The translations under genes and the position numbers were made by a program. The notes under the pieces are model-generated. The model was not told where the DNA came from. It searched no databases and worked only from the letters and a program-made list of their open reading frames with translations. A stretch of 64,000 nt of DNA from Gracilaria domingensis (lineage: Eukaryota; Rhodophyta; Florideophyceae; Gracilariales; Gracilariaceae), in the NCBI GenBank assembly GCA_022539475.1, contig VCMS01000023.1, forward strand, positions 62,001-126,000, given 5' to 3'. Every line of letters begins with the position of its first letter. The stretch's first letter is position 1. Shown piece by piece: positions 10,933-20,420 of this stretch.

Positions 10933-11657
10933 ATGAGCAAAGTAGCGGTGCAGCGACAGGTTGTTGTCCTTATCAGAGGCGTAAGTACTGCATGCTTTTT
11001 TCGACTATTCGCCCTCTTTTAAGTCTTCCACCACTCCAGTGTGTCTAACGTGTTAAATCGATTTTCTCCAAGTATCCCGGCGTTGGAAAAACAACGGTTG
11101 CGTTTGCGCTAGCCAAAGAGCTTGGTTATTGCCTCGTATGCAAGGATGACGTAAGAGAAGCCGCCATGCGCCACGATGCCAACGTGATGGCCGAGATCCG
11201 TGCCGTTTGCCCGGAGCAAGCCAACTCCATAGTCGTCGATTCAAACGACATGACCTACGAGGCCATGTTTGCCGTAGGTTTGACCCAGCTCAAGGTTGGC
11301 GCCTCCGGCGTTGTGTTGGAGAGTCCGTTAGGTCGTGTTGCACTGGGAGAACGCGCTCTGGAGATTACAAAGGAGGCTAAGGCTCTCTGTGTGCTGGTGG
11401 ATTGCTACGCAGAGCGATCAGTATGGGAGGAGCGATTACAAAAGCGCTCATCGAAACGTGATTTCCGTCCCAGTAGCGTGGATCAGATCATGAATCACTA
11501 CTCCAATATTGAATATCCAATGGAGTGTGATGCGCATGTAAGCGTTGACTGCGCCAGACCACCGGAAGAGAATGTGAGGAAAATAGCGCTGGTTATCAAG
11601 CAATTAGTTGCAGATGAGCAAGATATGGAACATTTGAGTTCCAGCAGCTCCAGATAG
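10933..11657 (+). CDS. small P-loop kinase-like protein (AAA_33 type), two exons
   Basis: Exons 10933-10980 and 11073-11657 give 210 residues. The 92-nt intron has GTAAGT, a CTAAC branch site and AG, and falls exactly inside the Walker A loop: exon 1 ends at the first Gly and exon 2 continues YPGVGKTT. After the P-loop comes FALAKELGYCLVCKDDVREA, typical of small zeta-toxin/adenylate-kinase-like kinases that read the phosphate donor and a small substrate. A lid-like segment SVWEERLQKRSSKRDFRPSS carries arginines that could close over ATP. The C terminus is Ser-rich (HLSSSSSR). The substrate cannot be deduced. The protein lacks an obvious organelle leader. Confidence 0.75.
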
Positions 11658-11785
11658 GTATTTCAACTATTCCAGACACAAGTAGAAACACGGTAACGCG
11701 CTCAGATAGAGATAGCGTTTACTTGGCTAGTACTAACATCATGACTGCATCACACGACATATGTGTTCCCAGCAACCGTTGTATT

Positions 11786-12359
11786 CTACTCCTCACCTCG
11801 TCCCACCCTCTCACCGGCCTTACGACTTTCACCTTGGATATACAAGATAACCAAGAACGCGCAAGGGATTAACGTCCCGAGGAAGACGGCCAAGTAGGCG
11901 GGGAATGTGACAGCCATTCCTTCAGCGAGCGGCATAGGGGGAAGCATAGCCAGAGAGCTCTCAAGGCTCATCTTGGCGGGCGCTGCTGCGCGGCGCACGA
12001 CAGGCCGTGCGGAGACCGTGCATCGGGAGGCCTGTGATTTGGTGGTTGTATAACGCAAGGTTTTCGTAGTGTTGCATGAGTGGCGTTTAGAATGGTTAGC
12101 ATCTGAAGTTGTGTTTTATGTAAAACTTCTCTAGACGGAGGTGTCCGTCTTTGGAACGAAGACAAGAGTCCCAGAGTTCTAGACTCTCTTGCATGTCGTT
12201 CGCTTGCAGCGACGCTCACCTCCAGAACTGGAAGCATCACAAGGCATGGACGCGTCCAAATGGCGAAGCACGTACGCAAGTGAAACGAACAGACTAACGT
12301 ACGGTAAACGAGCCTGGACGGGCAATGGCGAGACCGGTAGTTCCCACAAACGCGTACAT
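11786..12359 (-). CDS. psbM: photosystem II reaction-centre protein M, nuclear-encoded with plastid leader
   Basis: Exons 12359-12303 and 12031-11786 give 100 residues. The mature part VTFPAYLAVFLGTLIPCAFL then VILYIQGES matches the single membrane helix of PsbM, whose usual form has LVPTAFLLIIYV; PsbM sits at the PSII dimer interface in the thylakoid. The frame of exon 2 has no ATG before its stop upstream, so an upstream exon is required. Exon 1 starts MYAFVGTTGLAIARPGSFT and ends at GTACGT; the 271-nt intron has TGCTAAC and the first AG after it is the acceptor. The leader continues ASRCTVSARPVVRRAAAPAK, a plausible transit peptide. It is divergent from another small putative thylakoid protein gene with a similar exon structure. 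The C-terminal tail is longer than usual for PsbM. Confidence 0.8.
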
Positions 12360-12920
12360 GATGAAAGCGAACGACAAGGCGGACACGTCTCGAGCAGAAA
12401 GAACGAGAAGCAGACGAGCGTCGGAAAGCGATGGAGAATGCAAGATGAACGCAAGGGCCCGAGCAAGAAAGATCACATGGGAGCAGTTTCGAGCGCGGTG
12501 CCCTAAAGCAGCGGCAGCAGAGAATGATTGGTGCAAAATCAGCCGCTGTAAGAACACGGAGCACGGACGGGGGTTGGCTGATGAGCTCGATCTGCGAGCG
12601 ACGCCAACGAGCTCCCGAATTGCAACCGTCGCGCCCAATGAGCGGCGCACAGCTGGCCGCGTGGCACGGCTCAAATGCAGCGTGGCGTGATGCGCGAGAT
12701 TGCAAATCTTGGCCATGCGCCGTTCTACACCGCTGCAGGGTTTTTGCAGCGGCGTGGGGATGCCTTTGGTGCCGTGCTTGTTTGCTATCGGCCATCTACA
12801 CCGTCAATTGTTCAACGAGTCTAGAGCTTCCGTTTGGGCTCTTTCTCAACACTCTATCAGCAGCGTCAAGTACTTTGTCTTGTCCGTTCCGTGTTCTTTC
12901 TCAGCGCTAGTCATCTCAAA
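12360..12920. promoter_or_regulatory. bidirectional promoter region between psbM and the small thylakoid-protein gene
   Basis: This 561-bp, rather G+C-rich stretch lies between two divergent start codons of genes with AFV-type leaders, so it must hold both promoters. Several open frames cross it on both strands, none with protein features. No TATA box or defined element could be assigned with confidence. Confidence 0.4.
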
Positions 12921-13357
12921 ATGGCTTTTGTCTCAGCTTTCACTGGGGTTGCTGTTGCGGCCCCCACTCGCGCACTTGTCTCACCAAGGAGAGCTGCTAT
13001 CCGTCACGCCCGGTCGACACGGTACGTTCGTCCAACGATTTGTCTGCATCCCCGTTATCGCTCCTTTACTTGTGATATTTTGAGCGCAGCTTGAAATGCA
13101 AGAATGGCTCTAGTGTTAACCCATTAAAGGCACTGATGCTGATGCAGACGAAGACTAACCGTGAGTTTACACTTTTGGCGGCGCTTCACAGAATGTCCCT
13201 TGCTCCTTTGGTACAGGTCGCCTCATTGAAGCTTAACGACGTTGCCGTCATACTGGCTTCTAAGGAGGGCGACTTTGGAGGTTACACAGGCCCGATCTTA
13301 AGCCTTCTCGCTATCGGAGTCATTATCGCGGTCTTGACTCCACCTGTGAAGGAGTGA
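12921..13357 (+). CDS. small single-pass membrane protein, putative thylakoid/photosystem subunit
   Basis: Best model: exons 12921-13021 and 13192-13357, 88 residues. The 170-nt intron has GTACGT, GACTAAC about 30 nt before the acceptor, and TTCACAG. The leader MAFVSAFTGVAVAAPTRALV plus a basic stretch resembles that of the divergent psbM. The remainder ends DFGGYTGPILSLLAIGVIIA then VLTPPVKE: one hydrophobic helix with a short charged tail, the size of low-mass photosystem or cytochrome b6f subunits. I do not recognise the family with certainty. A model with the acceptor at 13089 also stays in frame but adds an unlikely linker and has no CTAAC. Confidence 0.6.
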
Positions 13358-13559
13358 GCTTTTGTTTTGTTTATTATGGCATCTACATATGGTGCTTTTG
13401 AGTTCATCGAGGCTCTCCTTCCTTTATCTGGGTATGGTGTCTAGGGTGCATTACGGCAATGCGCGAGTAAAAGTTTCTTCCAGTACCACCTATATGTCGC
13501 TTCTACGTTGATACACTACCAACTTAATTGCACCTTACGGTTAAGTTGACGCTCTCCTT

Positions 13560-14264
13560 TCAATAGCTTTGCCTTTCGCCGGATTCAGTTTCTTTAAGGG
13601 ACAAACTCTCTATTCGTTCATAGGACTCAGAGTCAGAAATTCCCTCCTGATCACCAGACTTGGTGTCCGAAAGGTCACTCTCCTCGTCTTCATTGTATTC
13701 AGTTTCTTCAGAAATACTGACTAATGATTGCCGTTTTCTCGCTGACAATGAACCCAACGTGCCTTTTTCATTCGGCGTACACGGACGTGGGCTAAATGTT
13801 CTCTTTAACCAGTCTTGAGAAAGTGTCTTACGAACGCATTTCTCATTCTTTTGACTAAGTGTTTCAATGTTTGACAAAGAGGAATAACATTGGCCTTCGT
13901 GCGGAGCAAGTCCCTCTGGTTCATCCCGAGAAGATGCTCGACTGCCTGGTCCAGAGCGATATGAATATAGGTTCCGGTAAGAATCAAGCCTTGCAGACGA
14001 AGGCGTTACTTCGGATATATATGAAGATGAGGACTGTTGTTTCAGGAGATCAGGCCCGCTTATGCTGACCCTCTTAGCAAATGTTACATGCTTTTCCTGT
14101 GCACCCTCGCTCGCAGAATAATTTCTAGCTTTGAGCAATGCCTCATCATGGGAGACAAGTGATGAAAGTAAGCCGAGCGCATCTGGACGAGAGCGACGCT
14201 CTTTCTTCGCAGCTTTTTCCTTTCCAACGGACGGTTTGTTTCCCACCATATGTCCTTGGTTCAT
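13560..14264 (-). CDS. hypothetical Ser/Glu-rich protein
   Basis: A 234-residue open frame from ATG 14264. Composition is rich in Ser, Glu, Lys and Arg. It starts with a basic segment (KPSVGKEKAAKKERRSRPDA), has a short motif HVTFAKRVSISG resembling the KVxF docking motif of protein phosphatase 1, and ends in an acidic Ser-rich tail. Likely intrinsically disordered and phosphorylated. No family recognised. The size and even amino-acid use suggest a real gene, but this is not proven. Confidence 0.5.
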   Translation of the reverse strand: MNQGHMVGNKPSVGKEKAAKKERRSRPDALGLLSSLVSHDEALLKARNYSASEGAQEKHVTFAKRVSISGPDLLKQQSSSSYISEVTPSSARLDSYRNLYSYRSGPGSRASSRDEPEGLAPHEGQCYSSLSNIETLSQKNEKCVRKTLSQDWLKRTFSPRPCTPNEKGTLGSLSARKRQSLVSISEETEYNEDEESDLSDTKSGDQEGISDSESYERIESLSLKETESGERQSY

Positions 14265-14903
14265 GTTCTGAGCTGTTGAAGAAAGCTAGTGGAGATAACC
14301 AGTGGAGATAACCAATGTCGCATATCATTAGCTTCCCTCGGAATTCATAGAATAGCACTTACTCGCGGGGTCACTGCTGACTGTGATGTCACCTTTGAAC
14401 GACCAATAGGAGAGGTATGAACTAGAAGTGCGGAGTGGCGAATTTCAGGGCGAAGACGGGTGTTCCGGAATGTGCGCATAGGTATGAGTATGTAGTACAT
14501 CCGTTCGGCGAAATAACTGAAGTAGAAGCAGTAAGGCGTGTTCGTGTTGAATTATTGCGTGGCGTTTACTATCCTCTCTGGTATCCTCTAGATGAAATTC
14601 AGAGGATTAGAACATATGAATTCTCGCAGAGACGCAGCCTACTTAGAGGCTTACTGAAGTTGTACGTCAGGGCCTGTCTTAACAAGTTCCAGAGCAGCAT
14701 GATGGCCAAGAATCTACTTTGCTTCCCGAACATGAATGACTCCTGCTGAACAGCCTGAATGTTCCCGAATTTCGATTAAGCTCGTTTGCTCTGAAAGGCG
14801 CTTGCCTCACTTCAGTAATGGATAGGCAGGTACGTCCCTAGACAGGACACACGCATCGTTTTTCCCCCACAAGAAATAAGAATGTTTGGGGCAAAATATG
14901 AGC
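14265..14903. other. intergenic
   Basis: A 104-codon frame at 14435-14749 (+) has no ATG before its last quarter and no family features. A near-direct repeat of about 15 bases (AGTGGAGATAACC) occurs at 14288-14313. Nothing else seen. Confidence 0.4.
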
Positions 14904-15824
14904 TCATTGGTCTCCCTGAACTTTTCCTCTCGTAACAATACCCCCTTCGTACTTCTTTAGAGCTTCACAGACTACATTTACCCACCCTTCAAGACCCGGA
15001 CTTTCGGGGAAGTATACGTCCTTAAAACCCACCTCCCGAGCTGCCTTAGCAGACGTTTCACCGATGCATGCCACAGTGACGCCTTCTTGAACTCCAACGT
15101 TTCTAACCCAAGACTTCACGGCGCTGGGTGAGGCAAAGGTTACGATATGAGTCCCTGCACCTAGTACTTTATAGCCTTCAGAGAATTCCACCGGTTCTGT
15201 AGAATACGTGTTTAGTCTCAATACCTCATACCCCAAAGACGAAAGCCCATCGACAATTACATTGGAGGCCTTCAAACTCGCAGGATATAGAACAGACTCT
15301 TGATTCGTCTCAGGAGGAGGAAACTCTCGAACCAGGGTTTTTCCAGTTGCTTTTGACGGTTCGAAACTCACGTCAATCCCAACGGCACGGAGACAATCAC
15401 CGGTGGCCTTTCCAACTGCTGCAATTTGACAAAGACTTGGATAATCAGCGCTTCTCCAAGCTTCGATGAAGATCGATGCTGCTTCTGGTGACGTAACGAC
15501 AATCCATTTGTGCGAGGCTTTCTCAAGTTCTATAGGTAGATTCTCGGAATCTTCCCCTGTGACAGTCTCAACGCAGGGAAGGCGAACAATCTCTATACGG
15601 GGATACAGCATTCTCAACTCGTCGTGTAGCGCCTTGTTTTTTCCTATCTCGCGAGTCAAGGCTACGCGAGCATAGGTATGAAACGTCTTCAGCACTGAAT
15701 CCGAATCTATATCCCTGGGAGCAACGCAGGAAAATCGATAGCGAGATTGAGATTGTTGACGCCGGCTGCATATTGGATTTGATCCTCGATGTCGAGAAAA
15801 CAAAGCGGGAGCAACGAAGGCCAT
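14904..15824 (-). CDS. HEMD: uroporphyrinogen-III synthase, plastid-targeted
   Basis: Cyclises hydroxymethylbilane to uroporphyrinogen III, the branch step toward haem, chlorophyll and phycobilins. 306 residues from the first ATG at 15824 (codons upstream are open to a GTG but have no ATG). The leader MAFVAPALFSRHRGSNPICS is a plausible plastid transit peptide. The two-domain HemD pattern is visible: ALTREIGKN near the start, WIVVTSPEAASIFIEAW, IAAVGKATGDCLRAVGI, VLYPASLKASNVIVDGL, EVLRLNTYSTEP, IVTFASPSAVKSWVRN, and VACIGETSAKAAREVGF, which are the usual conserved stretches of this poorly conserved family. Single exon. Confidence 0.9.
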   Translation of the reverse strand: MAFVAPALFSRHRGSNPICSRRQQSQSRYRFSCVAPRDIDSDSVLKTFHTYARVALTREIGKNKALHDELRMLYPRIEIVRLPCVETVTGEDSENLPIELEKASHKWIVVTSPEAASIFIEAWRSADYPSLCQIAAVGKATGDCLRAVGIDVSFEPSKATGKTLVREFPPPETNQESVLYPASLKASNVIVDGLSSLGYEVLRLNTYSTEPVEFSEGYKVLGAGTHIVTFASPSAVKSWVRNVGVQEGVTVACIGETSAKAAREVGFKDVYFPESPGLEGWVNVVCEALKKYEGGIVTRGKVQGDQ

Positions 15825-16918
15825 GTAGGGAACTCTATCAGCACTAGGTTCGAGAACGGCGAGTGTGTACTTCACACGGCTTTAGAGTCAGGCTGACTTC
15901 CTAAGTTCTCGAAATGCCCGGTTGACTACTCTGCCAACGCTGGATACTGTCTGGCAGATACGAAGGTATTAATTTTGATTCAGGTAAGGTTTGGTCACCA
16001 AACTTTGGTGCTCTTGTCAGAGGCTCTGACATAGAGCAGGTTTCACTGAAGCCAATATGAAGAGAAAACCCGCCTACGTAGGCGGGGACGTAGACTAGGA
16101 TTGCATAGTGCGGCATGTTGTCAGTGTTCCGCCTCCGGTTATGCCTGACCTTGCAGCTCAAAGCTTCCCAATCCAGAACTGACGATCGTTCGTAGCCCAA
16201 AAACTTTCAAAACCTTGCTCAATGGAGAAACAAAACACTTCCCTTTGCGGATGTGTGGGCGAGTCGAGAGGCTACTATTGCGACGCCATGCTCAGCGCAA
16301 CAGCCTTTCTGATTCCCCTTGAAATCAAACCAATGCTTACCCATGGCCCGCATCCGATGAATGACACGTAAATAAGTTGTCGCAAGACGACAGGAGGTTC
16401 TCGATAACAACTACGAGTAATATGGGAAGGGTCGGGTAAGAGTCCAATGCTATACGTTGAATTCTCGTCGTTGATCAGTTGCTCAAAATGCGCTTAAAGA
16501 AACGAATAAAAGCAATACGAGATGTGCGACGTATGTAACGTCCTTGAAAGTCCAATGTTTTGGGCTTTCATACTGTGAAAAGGGAGAAGTTATTCTTCCA
16601 TCCTCTTCTTCCGAGGCAGGTTTCTGGCTAGCGAGAAGAGAGAGAGAGACGCGAAATCCGGATTACGGATGATAATGACGTGTTAATATTCAGAAGACAA
16701 AAGTGCCATATGGACGGCATTCATCTAAACCTTCTGGCACTTGAAGCGTCGATAAGTCTAACTAGGATGATGGAGCGGACATCTCTGGAAGCCAGGGTCT
16801 GGATACGATGTGTTCCAAACTAGTCCGTATTCAAAGCCTCTGTACGACTCAGAACTGGACTTGAGGCAAAACTTGTGATACAAAACATGATACTATGCAC
16901 CCTAGTGTACGTAGGTGT
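15825..16918. other. intergenic, 1.1 kb without a gene
   Basis: Lies between two minus-strand genes. It holds an 18-bp perfect spacer-free palindrome, CCCGCCTACGTAGGCGGG, at 16069-16086 and a GA microsatellite around 16630-16650. Short open frames are not credible. Confidence 0.5.
16069..16086. repeat. perfect 18-bp palindrome
   Basis: CCCGCCTACGTAGGCGGG reads the same on both strands. It lies in non-coding DNA, about 830 bp beyond the stop codon of the SpoU gene. Confidence 0.8.
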
Positions 16919-17947
16919 TTATCGTTGCTTTCGCGTATCACAATCACGTTGACGCTTTGCTTCGAAAAGAATGACTGCCCCGGCCATGGCCACATTTAGA
17001 CTTTCAACTTCCATCGCCATTGGTATCGCGATTTTCTCATGTGCTGCACCAAAGGCTGCCTCGCTTGGACCCGTTGCTTCAGAACCAACAATAAGGGCGC
17101 TAGGTATCGACCAGTTAATGAAGCTATAGCTTTTCCCGGCCGACCCGTCAGCGATACAGACCCTGATATCGTTTTTCCTCATGTACGCGATTATGTCAGC
17201 CCATGACATTCCTTGGCGAACAGGAATCCTGAACTGAGCACCCATACCTGCACGAAGTGCCTTTAGGCTCCACACGTCAGCACACCCGGGTGTTAGGGCT
17301 ACGAATTGGACAGCTGATGCAGCTGCGCATCGAAGTAAACTTCCGAGATTTCCGGGATCACGGACTTCTTCACATATCAATGACATTATTGGCCTTTCCG
17401 GTAGCGTCAAGTGAGGCTTTTCGAAAATGCCGACCAAGCCCTGGAGGGTTATTCATCAAACGGTTAGGTCTCCTTACAATACAAGGTCCGAACAGGCTAG
17501 AGTTCTGTGAATTGAACTTACTTGCGGGTTGACTGTATCAGAAAAAGAACGGATGACAGCATCGGGAACCATATAATCCTTTGCACCTCGACTTCGCATC
17601 GCAGAGCGAAGCGAAGCGGTGTCCTCACCTCGTTCCAGGGCCTGACTTGTATAGAAGAATTCGATGGGTTTTAGTCGTTGATCTAATCCATCTGATATTA
17701 GACGTCGACCTTCCAGAAGAAGTCTTCCCGTCTTCTCCCGATGGCGTCGATTCAGCATGGCCCTTGCTTCTTTTACGCGAGGATTCTTAATACTGGTAAT
17801 TTCCCCACCAGTGGACATCGATGTTTTCGGCTGACTAGAAGCGCGATTTGAAAGCGTCCTCTGAGCCCTGGAGCTCTTACCCCTTAACCATGGGCTTCGG
17901 GAGAAAGAAACACTCAGCAAAAAACATGATGACCGTGCAGCAAACAT
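16919..17947 (-). CDS. SpoU/TrmH-family RNA 2'-O-methyltransferase, organelle-targeted
   Basis: Exons 17947-17522 and 17440-16919 give 315 residues; the 81-nt intron has GTAAGT, ACCTAAC and CAG. The splice joins SDTVNPQ to GLVGIFEKP, the conserved junction before the SPOUT domain. The N-terminal third has the substrate-binding fold (ITSIKNPRVKEARAMLNRRH, LLLEGRRLISDGL). The C-terminal SPOUT domain shows the three motifs: VRDPGNLGSLLRCAAA, VGSEATGPSEAA, and IPMAMEVESLNVAMAGAVI, which form the S-adenosylmethionine trefoil knot. The leader MFAARSSCFLLSVSFSRSPW suggests a mitochondrion or plastid. Most like rRNA Gm methyltransferases (MRM3/TsnR type). Confidence 0.9.
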
Positions 17948-18955
17948 CTATGAGAACTTCTTGAGATCCACCGCATGCCCAAGTAAATCCAGGTCGTAGG
18001 CGACCTGAATGTCAATTGAGCCCTTACACAGATGTGACTACTTAGCAATCCTCTGTCCTCAACTCTACAGCCTTTGCGCAGGTTCTTACGTGGTGATTCT
18101 TTCAAGACTTGAATTCGATCCTGGTGCGGACCAAAGTATCACCAACGAATCCCACCGAGCCGTCCAAGCTTAGGCCTCTTATCCTGGAGAACAATAAGGA
18201 TGGCTTCTCGCTTTGTTTTTGTCCCTATCTACCTCTCGCACTAGCTCATTCTTGCTTCCACGCAGCAATGCTGTACCGTCGTACCAGACCCTGTCAACAA
18301 GCGTTGACGACGTGCTGAAGAGCAAATTCCCCACCTTTCGCCCTTGCAGCGACTTGCCAACATCCTTAAGGGCAAGCGTCCGCTGATAATCAAGGTCAGA
18401 TTGTTTGCGCGAATTTAAATTGTCCCAAATCGCTCAGCGTTTCCCGGAGAAAATCCTCATACCTCAGAAATGCAGGCTTCACGGCCCGCAAGTTGCGAGT
18501 AATGCAGTATATAACGTTTCATAAACTTCCTCTACACGTTACTTGATTCACTACGGGATCTACTGCAGATTCTGCAGCGCAGAAATATTGCGTAACCTGC
18601 CAACTAGGAAGGTAGGAAGTTCCTAGTAGGAACCATACATATTCTGTTCAAATGCGGAATACCGTAACCATTGAGAATAGCAACAGTGGTACTTATTACC
18701 AAGGCATGACCAACAGGCAATTGGCAACAGCACCATCTTAACGACATGTCAAGAACGACTGTATATCGTTCAAGTTCGTAAACATTCGAGCAAGCACAAT
18801 CGATGGCAAATATCTTCATCTGTATAAAGCAGGCCCATTGTTACCAAAGTTTCGGACTTCTTTCTTGTTAGCGTAAGACCTACCTGTGCTCCATACTTCC
18901 GGCTTCAAACTTCAGTCTCTATCCACGTTCTGTCGTTCTAAAAGCAATCAGGGCA
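17948..18955. other. intergenic, divergent, 1 kb
   Basis: Upstream of the SpoU gene (-) and the hexapeptide-repeat gene (+). Two open frames of about 70 codons show no family features. Nothing else seen. Confidence 0.5.
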
Positions 18956-20323
18956 ATGAGTAGCACTCGACGTGCTCTGATAGGGAAGTCACTTCAGAAG
19001 CTCCAAAACCTTGTCGAAGATGTTGACGTCTCTAAAACTAACTCGAGTCAAGCTAGCTCAAAACCAGTTATTAATTCAACGTCAGCTTCGAACAACGGCA
19101 TTCGTCAACTGAGTCAAATGATGGGCGGCGTGAGTCTTCAGAAGAACTCTATTCAAGAGCAACCGATCAATTCTACAGAACCGACAGCTCCAAAGCAGGT
19201 CGAGAAACACTATGTTGAATGGAGGCCAGTATGCATGAATCGAAGACCTTCTACCGAAGGCGAAGAAAATGCAAAGTCATTGATCATTCGTAGTGAAAGA
19301 GAGTTCAGCTCGAGGTTCATATCATGTTTCCCTACTGCCCAACCTCCACTTGTCAGACTGCTCGACTCTGGTGTGTTTGCTACGTATTGGGCTTGTGAAG
19401 AGGATCTCATTGACTGCTTCAAACCGTTTCTCACGATTCCAGAAGACGCTACTATCGAGAACATCAGAGTTTTGATCGTTCAACACCTTTGTAATGAGTA
19501 TTCCGAGAAACGTGTTTCGGTCCGATGCGAGCTCCTTCCTGGGGATGTGACGTGTTTGAAGACTACATTTGGCAGCTACGATGAAATGATTCTAGTCTGC
19601 GCGAAACAGGCTGCCGAATTTCAAGCTCATGTATCGAGATCGAAACAGTTCTCGAGCGTAGCACAGGTTTCGAGCGTAGCACAGGCTTCGAATGTAGCAC
19701 AGGCTTCGAATGTAGCCCAGGCTTCGAATGCAGCTCAGGCTTCGAATGCAGTTCAGGCTTCGAATGTATCTCAGGGTCCGAATGTATTTCAGGCTCTGAA
19801 TGTATCTCAGGCTCCGACTGTATCTCAGGCTCCGAATGTGGCTCAGGCTTCGAACGTAGCACAGGCTCCGAAAGTGGCTCAGGCTTCGAACGTAGCACAG
19901 GCTCCGAAAGTGGCTCAGGCTCTGAATATTGCTCAGCCTTCAAATGTACCTCAGGCTTCGAATGTACCTCAAGTTTCGAGAGCAGCGCAGATTGTGACAG
20001 ATGCTTCGAATGCGGGTCAGGCATCAGGACTGCATCCGCTTTTGAATGCGGCTCAACCATCAGCTGCGACTCAGCCTAAAGACAGGGTTGAAGTTAACAA
20101 TGGCGTACCGGCCCACCTGCTAGGCCATGTGGTACAGTCCCAGACCGCTCAGTCGGCCTCTCTTCAACAAGCCGTTAACGATCAGAATGCAGCCATGGTT
20201 GAATTCAAGAAAGCCGAAATGGCTGCTGAGGCTGTCTTAGAGGCCGTAAAGGCGACTAACCGTTTTGCTCTTCGCACTACTGGGATGTGGAACTCAGGTC
20301 CGAACCCTGGATCATACTTCTGA
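18956..20323 (+). CDS. hypothetical protein with 19 hexapeptide repeats
   Basis: 455 residues from ATG 18956, single exon. Residues 1-82 are Ser/Gln-rich; residues 83-225 look folded (VEKHYVEWRPVCMNRRPS, then WACEEDLIDCFKPFLTIPED); residues 233-346 are nineteen six-residue repeats around ASNVAQ / APKVAQ, encoded by an 18-bp unit such as GCTTCGAATGTAGCACAG; the tail (about 395-440) is Ala/Gln/Glu-rich and probably helical. No family recognised. It sits directly upstream of repeats and a broken retroelement, so it could be a captured or element-related gene, but no gag or zinc-knuckle motif is seen. Confidence 0.6.
   Translation: MSSTRRALIGKSLQKLQNLVEDVDVSKTNSSQASSKPVINSTSASNNGIRQLSQMMGGVSLQKNSIQEQPINSTEPTAPKQVEKHYVEWRPVCMNRRPSTEGEENAKSLIIRSEREFSSRFISCFPTAQPPLVRLLDSGVFATYWACEEDLIDCFKPFLTIPEDATIENIRVLIVQHLCNEYSEKRVSVRCELLPGDVTCLKTTFGSYDEMILVCAKQAAEFQAHVSRSKQFSSVAQVSSVAQASNVAQASNVAQASNAAQASNAVQASNVSQGPNVFQALNVSQAPTVSQAPNVAQASNVAQAPKVAQASNVAQAPKVAQALNIAQPSNVPQASNVPQVSRAAQIVTDASNAGQASGLHPLLNAAQPSAATQPKDRVEVNNGVPAHLLGHVVQSQTAQSASLQQAVNDQNAAMVEFKKAEMAAEAVLEAVKATNRFALRTTGMWNSGPNPGSYF
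19652..19993 (+). repeat. 18-bp tandem repeat, 19 copies, coding
   Basis: Diverged 18-bp units encode the hexapeptide array of the surrounding gene. Because the unit length is a multiple of three, the opposite strand also stays open (a 165-codon frame of SKPELH-type repeats), which I regard as a shadow. Some adjacent units are nearly identical, pointing to recent expansion or conversion. Confidence 0.9.
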
Positions 20324-20326
20324 AGT

Positions 20327-20420
20327 ACTTCTCTCTCTCTGTTTATGGGTATAACAGCCTAATTCCAGCATGCTACATAACGTTTCTGTTGAAAGAAACG
20401 TTCTCTCACTAGGAAAGCCA
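20327..20420 (+). repeat. 94-bp repeated element, copy A, with hairpin
   Basis: Begins with a CT tract and GTTTATGGGTAT, then AGCCTAATTCC, then a hairpin at 20379-20402 with an 8-bp stem (AACGTTTC / GAAACGTT), then CTAGGAAAGCC. It starts four bases after the upstream stop codon. A second copy lies 312 bp downstream. Strand is nominal. Confidence 0.75.

Noticed and set aside
11968..12795. 275-codon minus-strand frame overlapping psbM in another frame
   Set aside because: Cys/Arg/Ser-rich translation of G+C-rich DNA; the psbM exons lie in the other frames and explain the region better.
13090..13160. Possible extra coding segment in the small thylakoid gene (acceptor at 13089)
   Set aside because: It stays in frame but lacks a branch site before that acceptor and adds a charged insert; the acceptor at 13191, preceded by GACTAAC, fits all other introns.
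14435..14749. 104-codon plus-strand frame
   Set aside because: Starts at GTG, has no ATG until near its end, and no recognisable domain.
19563..20060. 165-codon minus-strand frame of SKPELH-type repeats
   Set aside because: A by-product of the 18-bp repeat on the opposite strand.
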